From contig NZ_JAMBPQ010000003.1 in the NCBI RefSeq assembly GCF_024206495.1, forward strand, positions 310,001-374,000: 64,000 nt of DNA, read 5' to 3'. Below the pieces are notes generated by a model that was not told where the DNA came from, did no database searches, and was given only the letters and a program-made list of their open reading frames with translations. Made by a program: the position numbers and the translations under genes. The DNA is from Paraburkholderia sp. CNPSo 3272. Its GTDB lineage: Bacteria > Pseudomonadota > Gammaproteobacteria > Burkholderiales > Burkholderiaceae. This document shows, one piece after another, positions 1 through 8,689 of the stretch (position 1 is its first letter; the number at the start of each line of letters is the position of its first letter).

Positions 1-84
1 CCGATGGTCAACAAGATTGCTGTTGAACACCGCTAGTAACGTAGCGGCGCCGCGCGCCGCGCCGGCATCATCGCTGGACATGAA

Positions 85-118
85 AGGTTCCGTATTTGTG
101 TGTCATCGTACAGAACCT
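85..118. promoter_or_regulatory. Imperfect 10-bp inverted repeat upstream of small ORF
   Basis: The arms AGGTTCCGTA (85-94) and TACAGAACCT (109-118) form a dyad with one mismatch and a 14-nt spacer, about 70 bp before the small gene at 185. It could be an operator or a hairpin. No regulator can be assigned. The rest of positions 1-184 holds no recognisable gene. Confidence 0.3.
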
Positions 119-184
119 CTTCATGTGCTACTGTAGGTACCCAGGGCCAGCAGGACGTTTCAGTCGAACACCAGAAGGATCCTC

Positions 185-475
185 ATGGAATTCAATAATG
201 GCGCTGTACTAGAAGCTCTTCGACTTGCTTTGCATCGACAAATACCGTGGCACAAGCGACCCGCAATCTTCACGTTGCTTCGCTCGCACGGTTTGATTCA
301 GATCGTAGATCAGAAACCTCCCCCCAACACGAAGTATCTCCCCACATTACAGATTGCCGTCCTGACGGATAAAGGACAGAGTGAAATCCGGCGCATCGAA
401 GCCTCAAAGCACGTCTCGGGATGGCTGGACGACGACTACTTCGCAACGTTCCTCGCAGGGGTCGTGCTTGCCTGA
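185..475 (+). CDS. Small hypothetical protein, 96 aa
   Basis: I do not recognise the family. The start is ATG at 185, preceded by AAGGAT about 4 nt upstream. The product is soluble, with no signal peptide or membrane segment. Its middle part, 'LLRSHGLIQIVDQ' followed by 'LTDKGQSEIRRIE', resembles the spacing of a winged-helix wing and recognition region, so a small winged-helix DNA-binding protein is one possibility. That is inference only. It stands alone, with degraded sequence downstream. Confidence 0.5.
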   Translation: MEFNNGAVLEALRLALHRQIPWHKRPAIFTLLRSHGLIQIVDQKPPPNTKYLPTLQIAVLTDKGQSEIRRIEASKHVSGWLDDDYFATFLAGVVLA

Positions 476-582
476 GCACGCGTCATTGCGTGCCTGCGAT
501 CGCGGTATTCACGAATCGGGCCAGATCGCCTCGGCGGCTCTCACGAGGCATTCGGGGCGCGTTCGACGATCAATTTGAACCC

Positions 583-801
583 CTACGGAAGATCCAGCTC
601 CATTCCGCCGTGACTCCTGGGTACGAAGATGCTGGAGAGCGTCACGTCTAGAACGCGCTCCTCATAGCCCCTCCATCGGCTCGCAGCGCAACGCCCGTCG
701 ATCGCTTCGAATGGTTTCGGCTCGAAGATTCCCAGGTTATTAACCAGAATTTCCGCAGCCGGATAACGTTGCGCGAGTTCGTCGGCTGCGGGGCGCTTCA
801 A
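583..801 (-). pseudogene. Remnant of a short-chain dehydrogenase/reductase
   Basis: Read on the minus strand, the segment contains 'AEILVNNLGIFEPKPFEAI', which is the NNAG-type region of an SDR subfamily (NNLGIFEPKPF). A degraded stretch follows, ending 'FVPRSHGGMELDLP', which corresponds loosely to the helix before the catalytic serine. The Rossmann glycine motif and the YxxxK site are absent, and both ends run into non-coding sequence. It is an internal fragment of about 70 codons, just downstream of the intact SDR at 856-1620. It belongs to a different SDR subfamily, so it is not a simple duplication of that gene. Confidence 0.6.
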
Positions 802-855
802 AAAAGGTAGCGAAGGGCGGCATCGGGTCTTGACCGCAGGATACCGCCCGGCGGT

Positions 856-1620
856 TCAGGTACGCGTAATCGAGGCGCCGCCATCGACGAGCGATGCGGT
901 GCCGGTTACGAACGACGAATCGTCCGACGCGAGGTAGAGGACCGAACGTGCGAGTTCTTCCGGCTTCGCGACGCGCTTGAGCGCATGCAGTCCGGACACG
1001 AACGCCTGCGACTCGTCGGTGTCGTTCATGCCGCGATACATGTCCGTGTCCACGGCACCCGGCAACACCGCGTTGACGCGCACGCCTTGCGCGCCATACT
1101 CTGCGGCCAGCGCCTGGGTCAAACCGATCAGCCCGGCCTTGCTCGCCGCGTAGGCCGCAGTGCCCGGAAACGCGAACGAATAACCGACGAAGGTCGACGT
1201 GAAGATGATCGATCCGCCGCCATGTTTCAGCATTTCGGGAATCTGGTGCTTCGCACCGAGGAAGGCGCTGGTCAGATTGGTCGCCAGCGCCGCGTTCCAG
1301 CCAGCCTCCGAAATACCGGTGCTCGGCCCCATTTCCCCCAGCGTGCCGGCGTTGTTGTAGCCAATATCCAACCGCCCGAAGCGGTCCACTGCGAGCGCAA
1401 CCAGCGCCTTCGCGAAGTCCTCCGACTGAACGTCGCCGGCCAGATACACGGCTTCGCCGCCTTCGCTGACGATCTCCGCAGCGAGCGTTTCAAGCTCCGC
1501 CGCGCGCCGCGCAGCAAGAACCACCTTGGCGCCTTCCTTCGCAAACAGCCTGGCCGTAGCACGGCCAATCCCTGAACTGGCACCGGTCACAATGGCGACT
1601 TTTCCTGTCAAGCGTTGCAT
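856..1620 (-). CDS. SDR family NAD(P)-dependent oxidoreductase, 254 aa
   Basis: A classical short-chain dehydrogenase, expected to oxidise or reduce an alcohol/ketone with NAD(P) in the cytoplasm. The coenzyme motif TGASSGIG lies at residues 12-19, NNAG at 89-92, the catalytic serine region near 141 and YAASK at 157-161. The length is typical. I chose the ATG at 1620 because AGGAG sits 7 nt upstream and the Rossmann strand 'GKVAIVTG' then starts at residue 6. The longer reading from 1644 adds eight unsupported residues. It is transcribed divergently from the LysR gene at 1758, the usual arrangement for a LysR regulator and its target. The substrate is unknown. Confidence 0.93.
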   Translation of the reverse strand: MQRLTGKVAIVTGASSGIGRATARLFAKEGAKVVLAARRAAELETLAAEIVSEGGEAVYLAGDVQSEDFAKALVALAVDRFGRLDIGYNNAGTLGEMGPSTGISEAGWNAALATNLTSAFLGAKHQIPEMLKHGGGSIIFTSTFVGYSFAFPGTAAYAASKAGLIGLTQALAAEYGAQGVRVNAVLPGAVDTDMYRGMNDTDESQAFVSGLHALKRVAKPEELARSVLYLASDDSSFVTGTASLVDGGASITRT

Positions 1621-1757
1621 TTTCAATCTCCTGAAGTCCCGCATTGGCCAGTGCCCTGTGCCCCGGCCCGTGAGCGAAATATAGGCTTCAGTTCTGCTTG
1701 CAGAAAGGCATAAAACATGGTCATATCATTCAGCTTTTATGAATGTTCGGAGAAGGT

Positions 1758-2678
1758 ATGGACCGCCTGCGTGCCTTCGAAGTATTCGTGACGGTAGTGA
1801 GCCGCGGCGGCTTTGCGCGCGCAGCCGATGCGCTCGGCACGTCGCCCGCCAACGTCACCCGCTATGTGAACGAACTGGAAGCGCATCTCGGCACGCGCCT
1901 GCTCAATCGCACGTCGCGTACGCTATCTCTGACCGAGGGCGGCGAGACGCTTTACGCCCGCTGCAAGTCCATTCTCGACGATGTCGCGGAGACCGAAGGG
2001 CTTGTTTCATCCGGGTCGGTCGAACCGCGTGGAAGACTGCGCATCAATGCGCCTGTGAGCTTTGGGATTCGGTATCTGGCAGCGCTGTGGCCCGAGTTCA
2101 TGCGCAAACATCCTGGAATTGAGCTCGACGTCGCGCTGATCGACCGCGTCGTTGATATCGTGGATGAAGGCTACGATCTCGCGATACGCATCTCGCGCGC
2201 CGGCTCCACGAGCCACGCAGCCCGCAAGCTGGCGACATCGCAAAACATCCTGTGCGCGTCGCCGGCGTATCTGGCCCACTTTGGACAACCGGCCATGCCG
2301 GCGGACCTGATGCAGCATCGCTGCGTCGGGTACACCTATGCAGCCACCGGCGATGAGTGGCAACTCATCGACCGTAGCGGCAAGACCCACGCTGTGAGGG
2401 TCGACTGCCACATGCATAGCAATAATGGCGACACGGCACGCGCTGCAGCGCTCGCTGGCCAAGGCGTGATCTGGCAACCGACGTTCCTGATCGGCGACGA
2501 TCTACGTGCCGGTACACTCGTTCACGTGCTGCCGGATTATCGGCTGCCGGAGATCGACATACTCGCCATGTACCCGAGCCGTCGACATCTGAGCGCCAGA
2601 GTGCGCGTTATGATCGACTTCCTGGTCGAAGCGTTCAGCGGAGTGCCTCCGTGGGATCGCGCCAGTCAAAGCAGCTAA
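1758..2678 (+). CDS. LysR family transcriptional regulator, 306 aa
   Basis: The N-terminal winged helix-turn-helix starts 'MDRLRAFEVFVTVV' and continues to about residue 60 ('LGTRLLNRTSRTLSLTEGG'). It is followed by a LysR substrate-binding domain with the usual 'GRLRINAPVSFG' opening strand. I chose the ATG at 1758 over 1743 because family members start at this MDRL-type position and GGAG lies 5 nt upstream. It probably regulates the divergent SDR gene (856-1620) from the 137-bp shared promoter region, sensing a metabolite related to that enzyme. The effector cannot be predicted. Confidence 0.93.
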   Translation: MDRLRAFEVFVTVVSRGGFARAADALGTSPANVTRYVNELEAHLGTRLLNRTSRTLSLTEGGETLYARCKSILDDVAETEGLVSSGSVEPRGRLRINAPVSFGIRYLAALWPEFMRKHPGIELDVALIDRVVDIVDEGYDLAIRISRAGSTSHAARKLATSQNILCASPAYLAHFGQPAMPADLMQHRCVGYTYAATGDEWQLIDRSGKTHAVRVDCHMHSNNGDTARAAALAGQGVIWQPTFLIGDDLRAGTLVHVLPDYRLPEIDILAMYPSRRHLSARVRVMIDFLVEAFSGVPPWDRASQSS

Positions 2679-3122
2679 AGCCCACTTCATCCTCCTCTCG
2701 CGCCAGTGAATCGCATCGGCCATGACGTCTGGGCGCTTCCAGCATCCAGTTGCAACCGCCGTACTCCAGCAATGCTTAGGATGCCGGATCATCAATCGCC
2801 ATAGTCAACCGAATTGTTCGACGCCTGCCCATACGCGCTGCGGCAGACTCACGGACATGTGGATGAGGGCAGACGTCCAATAACCGTTAAAGATCGACGG
2901 AACCCGGACTACCGTCCGAGGGGGCGGCTGGAGTCGACCCCACAACCGTCACTCGACCCAGCGATGCTTCGATGGCAGTTACCCGTGCACAACGGCCATT
3001 CGCTTGGACAGGCCGGTGACGGATGCCCGGTGCGGATTCACCGCTGGATCCAATATGAAGATCGAAGGCCTCCAACGGGTGTCCGAGGGTTTATGCGGGT
3101 GGTCGAGCTTTGATAGCTGCAC
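2679..3122. other. Intergenic stretch, no gene recognised
   Basis: This 444-bp stretch lies between the LysR gene and the convergent oxidoreductase. Short open frames on both strands show no recognisable motif or convincing ribosome-binding site. It may be decayed coding sequence; nothing could be assigned. Confidence 0.4.
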
Positions 3123-4100
3123 TCACAACCGTACGACGATCTTTCCATTCGCGCTGTCGGTCTCCATCAGCCGATGGGCCTCGCGGATTTCCTCAAATCG
3201 GAAGACCCGCGCGGCCATCGCTTTGTATTGGCCATGTTCCACGCGATCGACGATGAGTTGCATTGGAATCTCCGCCGTCGGAAACGCTGGCGCCCCAAAC
3301 ATAAAACTGCCGAAGAAGCTGAAATGCACCCCGCTCGGCATCTGGGCCACGGGCATGAAGCCGTTAATCGGATCGGTACCACCCAGAAATCCCGCCAGAC
3401 AAAGGCGACCATGCCGCCGGGCCATGGTCAGTGAACCGATTACCGTACTGTTGCCCAATAATTCCAACACTGCGTCAACGCCGTCAGGATGCAAGTCGCG
3501 CGCACGCTGTGGAAGATCAGGGGCCTCGAGCAACACCTCCTTGGCGCCGAGCGCCTCGAGCGACGGCGCGCGTTCCGGGTTACGCGTGGTGGCGATAACC
3601 CGAACGCCGGCATGAGCGGCGATATCCACCGCCGCCCGACCCAATGCGGACGTGGCGCCACGAACAACCAAGGTCTGTCCGGACTCAAGATCAAGATTGC
3701 CAAAGAGGGCTGCCCATGCCGTCGCATACGACTCCGGAATCGCCGCGAGTTGCTCCCAGGTCAGATCGGTATTCACGGCAACGACATTGCTTGCCGGGAC
3801 ACAAGTCAACTCGGCATAGCTTCCATTTATCTTTCGGCCCATGCCCCCCATGAATGCGACGACCTTTTGACCCGGCATGAACCGGCCATCCGGATCGGCA
3901 CGCACAGTCCCGACACATTCGATTCCACTTATCTCGGTCGCCTCGGGCCACTTCCCTTCGCGCATATGCGTCTCGGCGCGATTCACGCCAAAAGCCTTCA
4001 CCTCGATGAGAACATGGCCGATCCGCGGGGACGGATCAGGACGCTCCTCGATGCTCAGTACCTCGGGTCCCCCGTACCGCTTGATAACGATGGCACGCAT
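3123..4100 (-). CDS. Zinc-independent quinone oxidoreductase-like MDR protein, 325 aa
   Basis: A medium-chain dehydrogenase/reductase of the quinone oxidoreductase (QOR) type, expected to transfer electrons from NADPH to quinones or reactive enones. The GroES-like N-terminal domain ('MRAIVIKRYGGPEVL') is followed by a Rossmann domain with 'LVVRGATSALGRAAVDIAAH'. The zinc-binding cysteines and histidine of alcohol dehydrogenases are absent, consistent with the QOR branch. The start is ATG at 4100 with GGAG 6 nt upstream; an in-frame ATG at 4112 lacks a site. It is divergent from the LysR gene at 4195, which probably controls it. Confidence 0.9.
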   Translation of the reverse strand: MRAIVIKRYGGPEVLSIEERPDPSPRIGHVLIEVKAFGVNRAETHMREGKWPEATEISGIECVGTVRADPDGRFMPGQKVVAFMGGMGRKINGSYAELTCVPASNVVAVNTDLTWEQLAAIPESYATAWAALFGNLDLESGQTLVVRGATSALGRAAVDIAAHAGVRVIATTRNPERAPSLEALGAKEVLLEAPDLPQRARDLHPDGVDAVLELLGNSTVIGSLTMARRHGRLCLAGFLGGTDPINGFMPVAQMPSGVHFSFFGSFMFGAPAFPTAEIPMQLIVDRVEHGQYKAMAARVFRFEEIREAHRLMETDSANGKIVVRL

Positions 4101-4194
4101 GAAAATCTCCATATCAGCGAGTGTCGTCTAATACTAGAGATCGGAGATTCTGTTAAAAATAATGAAGTTTTGATCAACTTAATAGGACTCGTCG

Positions 4195-5109
4195 ATGATC
4201 GAGGGCCTGACGTTGTATCAGCTGCAGTGCTTCGACGCGGTGGTATCGGAAGGCGGTTTCCAGCCCGCGGCCGAAAAGCTCTTGCGCACGCAGCCAACCG
4301 TGTTTGCCGCGGTGAAGAACCTCGAAGGACAGCTTGGCCTGACCTTGCTCGATCGGAGCGGCTATCGCGTGGCACTGACCGATGCCGGTCGCTCGTTTCA
4401 TGACCACGTGCGCGTATTCCTTCAAGAGCTTCGCGGACTGAAGAACCATGCCGAGCAACTGGCCATGGGCGAGGAGCGCGAACTTCGCGTCGTGATCGGC
4501 GATCTCTCACCCGTGCGTGAGGTACTCGCACTGCTTCGTTCTTTCTTCGACGGTCATCCTGCGACGCAACTGCATTTGCATGTGGAGGCCATTGCAGGTC
4601 CGTGGGAACGCTTGTTTGACGGCGAAGCCGATCTGATCATTCATCACATCGACAAGGCGGATCCGCGGCTCGAGTACATCGATCTGTGTCCCGTCAGACT
4701 CATCCCTGTCGTCGCGCCGGGTTTTCTTCGCATGCCCATTTCGGAGGAGATCACGCCGGAGCAAATGCGCGGCTACGTTCAGTGCGTCATTCGCGACACG
4801 GCACGCCATATCGCGCGGCCGAATTACTACATCATTGAGGGTGCCCAAACGTGGTCGGTCGGCGATCAGTTGATGAAGAAGGAAATCATTTTGCAGGGCG
4901 CGGCCTGGGGTCATCTGCACGATTTTCTGATTGAGAGCGATCTACGCGATGGACGCCTTCTCTCAATCGGCGGCCGACATCTGCAAGGCGGCCGCGTCGA
5001 GATCACCGCGGCGCGCCGACGCGATTTGCCCCACGGGCCAATCGCCAATTTGCTTTGGCAGCACATCAGAGACCGCGCCCCGAGCTTTAAAATCTCAACC
5101 GCGGACTGA
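4195..5109 (+). CDS. LysR family transcriptional regulator, 304 aa
   Basis: The N-terminal HTH reads 'LTLYQLQCFDAVVSEGGF' with the standard LysR continuation 'FAAVKNLEGQLGLTLLDR'. A substrate-binding domain follows. The effector region contains 'FFDGHPATQLHLHVEAIAG', typical for the family. It lies 94 bp from the divergently transcribed QOR-like gene, and the short AT-rich gap (about 4130-4180) probably carries both promoters. The effector is unknown. Confidence 0.9.
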   Translation: MIEGLTLYQLQCFDAVVSEGGFQPAAEKLLRTQPTVFAAVKNLEGQLGLTLLDRSGYRVALTDAGRSFHDHVRVFLQELRGLKNHAEQLAMGEERELRVVIGDLSPVREVLALLRSFFDGHPATQLHLHVEAIAGPWERLFDGEADLIIHHIDKADPRLEYIDLCPVRLIPVVAPGFLRMPISEEITPEQMRGYVQCVIRDTARHIARPNYYIIEGAQTWSVGDQLMKKEIILQGAAWGHLHDFLIESDLRDGRLLSIGGRHLQGGRVEITAARRRDLPHGPIANLLWQHIRDRAPSFKISTAD

Positions 5110-5389
5110 TTCCAAAATGGCGGTCGACTGCCGTGTACGAACTTGACAGCACGGCATACAACCTCGGTGTTCGCGCTTGAGCTAGTTCGGTTGAACGGCC
5201 GTTGCTCAAATGTTAGCTGACGTCTACCGCATCAACGTCCACTGTCTCTTTCTGGCCCGAGGAGAGCCCGACGGCGCCGCGCCCTGAACACCTGGCACAT
5301 GCGCGTCATGCAAAAGGCATAGTCCGACCCGGAAGTGGACCGTCAGGCTCGCCGATAGCGGCCATTCCCACGAGGGTCATCCGCTACGC

Positions 5390-5551
5390 TCACGCGACAA
5401 AGACGCTTGCAGACTTGTCGACATGCAGAGGAAACCCATGATCGGCACACCACTTCGCCAATTGCAAATGCAGCGCTGCCAATATGGCGCTGCCCACGCC
5501 GGAGCGACGTTCTGCCAAGCTTGCGACAGCGAGATTCGACGGTGCGCACGT
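5390..5551 (-). pseudogene. C-terminal remnant of an unrecognised protein
   Basis: A minus-strand frame ending at a TGA at 5390-5392 reads 'LAVASLAERRSGVGSAILAA' and continues with 'LHLQLAKWCADHGFPLH', which has the amphipathic look of real protein. No start codon or upstream half is present. The RRSGVGSA segment is vaguely like a GNAT acetyl-CoA loop, but I do not assign a family. The rest of 5110-5570 holds nothing recognisable. Confidence 0.3.
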
Positions 5552-5570
5552 TCTGCGGCTGATTCTCTAG

Positions 5571-6446
5571 TTATCCGAAGTAGCTGACCCCCGAGACAAT
5601 CAACAGCAGGTTCACGACCCGTGCGAAATGATTGTCGGACAGCCGTTTATAGAGCGTCATGCCGATCGCGGTTCCGAGCAACGACCCGGGTATGCAGAGC
5701 AGAATGGCTGGGGCGAAACCGGTTTTGCCGGCGGAGTGTCGCAAGAGACTAATTGCAGCGAGCGCAGCTACCTGCGTGATCAGGATAAACGGCTGATACA
5801 TGGCACGCTGGCGGTCCTTGCTCCACCCCTTGAACCCGCACCAGATGGTCACGAATGCTCCGGGAAAGCCGGCCGCGCCACCCGTGACGCCGCCGAGAAA
5901 TCCCGCTAAGACATCGAGTGCCTTCGCCTCGCGCCGGGTGACCAGCGGCCGCCTGGCGAGCATGTAGCACCCGTAGAGAACCAGGAACACGCCAAGCACG
6001 TGGGTGTAGACGTGACGATCCAGCGTGAGCAGCACGGCGATGCCCAGGGGCAGTCCGACCCCGCCGCCGACCAGGAAAACAGCCAGCGCCCGCCACTGGA
6101 TATCCCGTTTGAGTGACCAGACCATTGCTGTCTGGTTCGCGATACTGCAGACAATCATGATCTGGACAACCTGCACCGGGTCAGCGCAGAGATGGAACAG
6201 CATTGCGCCGCAGACTGCGGAGAAGGCGAAGCCCGCGATGCTGGATACGCCAGACGCCAGAAAAACGGCACCGATGACAAAGACTTCGACGCCTTCGTGC
6301 ACGGACAAGGCCAGGCAAAGTGCCGTGGCGAGCACGAGCACGGCCCACTGAAGTTTGACCTGCCAGGTGTGCCATCCCGTTGCCGGGGTCAATGACCGGG
6401 CTGGTCCCGCGGCGCTCTCGGGCGCGGGCTGAGGTTCGCTATCCAT
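5571..6446 (-). CDS. Sulfite exporter TauE/SafE family permease, 291 aa
   Basis: An integral inner-membrane protein with about eight predicted hydrophobic segments in two related halves. The repeat signature 'GFLGGVTGGAAGFPGAFVTIW' marks the TauE/SafE (DUF81) family, which exports sulfite, organosulfonates or related anions. I chose the ATG at 6446, giving a short hydrophilic N-terminus before the first membrane helix ('WAVLVLATALCLAL'). The longer open frame up to 6614 codes for implausible Arg/Pro-rich sequence. It is divergent from the LuxR-type regulator at 6779, which may control it. The substrate is not deducible. Confidence 0.85.
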   Translation of the reverse strand: MDSEPQPAPESAAGPARSLTPATGWHTWQVKLQWAVLVLATALCLALSVHEGVEVFVIGAVFLASGVSSIAGFAFSAVCGAMLFHLCADPVQVVQIMIVCSIANQTAMVWSLKRDIQWRALAVFLVGGGVGLPLGIAVLLTLDRHVYTHVLGVFLVLYGCYMLARRPLVTRREAKALDVLAGFLGGVTGGAAGFPGAFVTIWCGFKGWSKDRQRAMYQPFILITQVAALAAISLLRHSAGKTGFAPAILLCIPGSLLGTAIGMTLYKRLSDNHFARVVNLLLIVSGVSYFG

Positions 6447-6778
6447 TTGCCGTGTCTCTCCGTATTGGACATTACAGGAAAGGCCAGTGTTTCCCGCCCG
6501 TTGTGGCGGGAAGCGCGCGTTCAAGGATTGGTTACATCGGTGCGGCGGCTGCGCAGGCTCGCCACGTTGCGCGCGGCGGCCTTGTCCCGCGTCTGCTGGG
6601 TGTCGTCGCCCCATGAAACATCGAGTGTCCAGTGCTGTTTAGTTCCGGTTGATGACGGTCGCGGCTGTGAGCGGCACATCAGTATCGAGCACCGTGATAC
6701 GCGTCGGTACTACCTGAAAAGGTGATACCCTCATGCTCACCGAAGATCGGTGATCCGCCCATTCTTCTTGAGGACGAC
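6447..6778. promoter_or_regulatory. Divergent promoter region with GTATC/GATAC repeats
   Basis: This 332-bp gap lies between the TauE/SafE and LuxR-type genes and carries no gene. It contains a small dyad, GTATC (6682-6686) and GATAC (6696-6700), and a direct repeat GTGATAC at 6694-6700 and 6722-6728. These are candidate operator half-sites for the adjacent regulator; this is inference from repeats only. Confidence 0.3.
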
Positions 6779-7579
6779 ATGCTTCCATTCGCGGATTCCA
6801 CCAATCCACCGGCGCACGATGACGTCTATGCACTATGGGATCGGCTGGCCGAGTTCTCAGCAGGTGATGGCGATGTCGCGCTGTCCCATCTGCTAACCAA
6901 GCTCTGTGCCATGGTCAAAGCACAGAATGCGCTTTGGGCCGTTGTCGTGCGATTGCCTTCGCTCGCGCCAAAGGATCCTTTGTTCGGCTGGCGTCCACGA
7001 CTGGTTCGGCTTCTGCATCCGGTACCGGCGATGGTCGCTTCGGTGCAGGAGCAGTACGACACGCTCTGGTCCGGCCACGTCGACTCGTCACATGTCGTGG
7101 CCGCCTCAGGGAACGAGCCGTTCTGCGCCAACTTGCTCTTCGAGGCGATGCCCGCCGAATGGTTTGAAGGTGAGCACTATCGGCGCCACTACCTCGAAGT
7201 CGGCCACGGCGACAGCATCCAGGTGCGTTGCTCGCTCAATGACGATGTGCGGATTCATCTCTTCGTGTTTCGCGATGTGCGGGCACCCCGATTCTCTGCG
7301 CCGGATCTCGAGCGTCTGGGTTTCGTGATGCATGGGCTTAGATGGTTCAACCGGCAGCAACTGCTCAGCCACGGCCTGCTCATCGCCGACGCTCCCCTGA
7401 CGACGGCCGAGCGAAGGGTGCTGCTGTGGCTGCTCGACGGACTCACGGAAAAGCAGATCGCGCAGAAGCTCGACCAAAGTCCGAACACGACGCATGTCCA
7501 TATCAAGGCGATCTACGCCAAATTCAACGTCCGGAATCGCTCAACGCTCACCGCGCTGTGGCTCGGCAAGCTGAGATAG
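6779..7579 (+). CDS. LuxR-type helix-turn-helix transcriptional regulator, 266 aa
   Basis: The C-terminal 60 residues form a LuxR/GerE DNA-binding domain: 'PLTTAERRVLLWLLDGLTEK' followed by 'NTTHVHIKAIYAKFNVRNRS'. The N-terminal 200 residues are a putative sensor region without a recognisable receiver, PAS or autoinducer-binding motif. The start is ATG at 6779, preceded by GAGG 5 nt upstream; the frame opens earlier at 6722 without a site. A truncated, inverted homologue of this gene lies immediately downstream (7610-7850, minus strand). The target may be the divergent TauE/SafE permease. Confidence 0.85.
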   Translation: MLPFADSTNPPAHDDVYALWDRLAEFSAGDGDVALSHLLTKLCAMVKAQNALWAVVVRLPSLAPKDPLFGWRPRLVRLLHPVPAMVASVQEQYDTLWSGHVDSSHVVAASGNEPFCANLLFEAMPAEWFEGEHYRRHYLEVGHGDSIQVRCSLNDDVRIHLFVFRDVRAPRFSAPDLERLGFVMHGLRWFNRQQLLSHGLLIADAPLTTAERRVLLWLLDGLTEKQIAQKLDQSPNTTHVHIKAIYAKFNVRNRSTLTALWLGKLR

Positions 7580-7609
7580 CGAACTGCAGGCGCTGGCGTT
7601 GCAGGCAAC

Positions 7610-7850
7610 GATGGCGAACCGCCCGCGCAAGGCGAGGCCGTAAGGCTTCTTGTCCGTGGATGCAAATCGCGGAGCCTCCGCGCTGCGCAAAATAAAGATG
7701 TGCACGCGGGCATCCTCGTTGAGGTCGCAACGCATTGACATGCTGTCTGCGTGGCCGACGGCCAGGTCGGCCAGAAGGCTCGCCCCAGAGCGCGAACATC
7801 GAGTCGTCAGGCTGGCTGTCCGAAGTGGACTGGACAGGTCGCACCGGCAC
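7610..7850 (-). pseudogene. Deleted, frameshifted copy of the adjacent LuxR-type gene's sensor domain
   Basis: On the minus strand, 'QPDDSMFALWGE' matches 'AHDDVYALWDR' near the N-terminus of the regulator at 6779-7579. After a deletion that also changes frame, 'AVGHADSMSMRCDLNEDARV' and 'HIFILRSAEAPRF' match its 'EVGHGDSIQVRCSLNDDVRI' and 'HLFVFRDVRAPRF'. About 130 residues between these blocks are gone, and the HTH domain is missing. It is a degenerate paralogue in tail-to-tail orientation with the intact gene. The divergence between copies shows it is not a recent duplication. The remaining stretch to 8213 holds nothing I can recognise. Confidence 0.7.
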
Positions 7851-8213
7851 GGGCCGAGAGAGAGTCACGCGATCACCTATTCAGGTTATGTTCGGGTGTC
7901 AGCGAATCATCTACGATTAGACCCATGCCGCTATTGCATTGCAGCGTGCCCGCCTTCAACGCGCCGCTGTCGAGAGCACACCACGATGCCATTGAGTGCC
8001 GCACAGTCCGAGGCCCGCAGGCGCCCAGGGTATCGCTTGCGTCGCGATTCTGTGACGCAGAACTAACGGTTCGATCAGTAACTACAGCTCGCGATCGCTG
8101 ATAGCAGCCGGCACTCCTTGACCAATTGATCAGGTATCCCAGGTTAACCGCTTGCCGGAAAAGTAGACTGCCGTTACGAGCTCTTTTTGAACTGCCTTTT
8201 AAGGAACCTCGAC

Positions 8214-8483
8214 ATGAGATACGCGAGCAGGGTCAAAATTGTTCGAACCTGCTGCGTGCTCACGGCGATGGCCACCGCCGGGGTCCAATGCTCTATTGCC
8301 GCGACCGGTAACGACGATTTCGATTCTGGGCTGGAAGACTCCGTCGTATTTTCCCGTGCTTCGGGAAACACTCCGTTTCCGCGCTTCGACCCATCGCAGA
8401 TTCCGTTTGCTCCGCAGCCCGCACTGGATGATTCAATTGCCCTTTGTATTCCCGACCTCTATTGTTCACTCGCAGTCCGCTAG
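8214..8483 (+). CDS. Small exported hypothetical protein, 89 aa
   Basis: I do not recognise the family. The start is ATG at 8214 with AAGGA about 8 nt upstream. The first 30 residues look like a Sec signal peptide: basic 'MRYASRVKIVR', then a hydrophobic core ending near 'CSIAATG'. The remainder is acidic, with a 'DDFDSGLEDS' segment and Pro/Phe-rich 'PFPRFDPSQIPFAPQP', and ends with two cysteines. It is probably periplasmic and stands alone. Confidence 0.55.
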   Translation: MRYASRVKIVRTCCVLTAMATAGVQCSIAATGNDDFDSGLEDSVVFSRASGNTPFPRFDPSQIPFAPQPALDDSIALCIPDLYCSLAVR

Positions 8484-8689
8484 CGCAGTCGGCGCGATCG
8501 CGCCCAACGACAAGAAAAGTCTAACCAAGGCGGGTGTTCGCCCACGGAGCACCGACCCCTCCGGGAATTGAATCAGGTTGTGGAATCAAGGCGCCTCAGC
8601 ACCGAGCGATCGGCTCGGGACGGTCTGCCAAAGCCACGTGACGGGAGCACCAGACGAGGACCCGTCGCGAACAAGCAGGAGGAGCAACT

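Noticed and set aside
2814..3113. 99-codon ORF between LysR and oxidoreductase
   Set aside because: No ribosome-binding site and no recognisable family; codon usage looks random.
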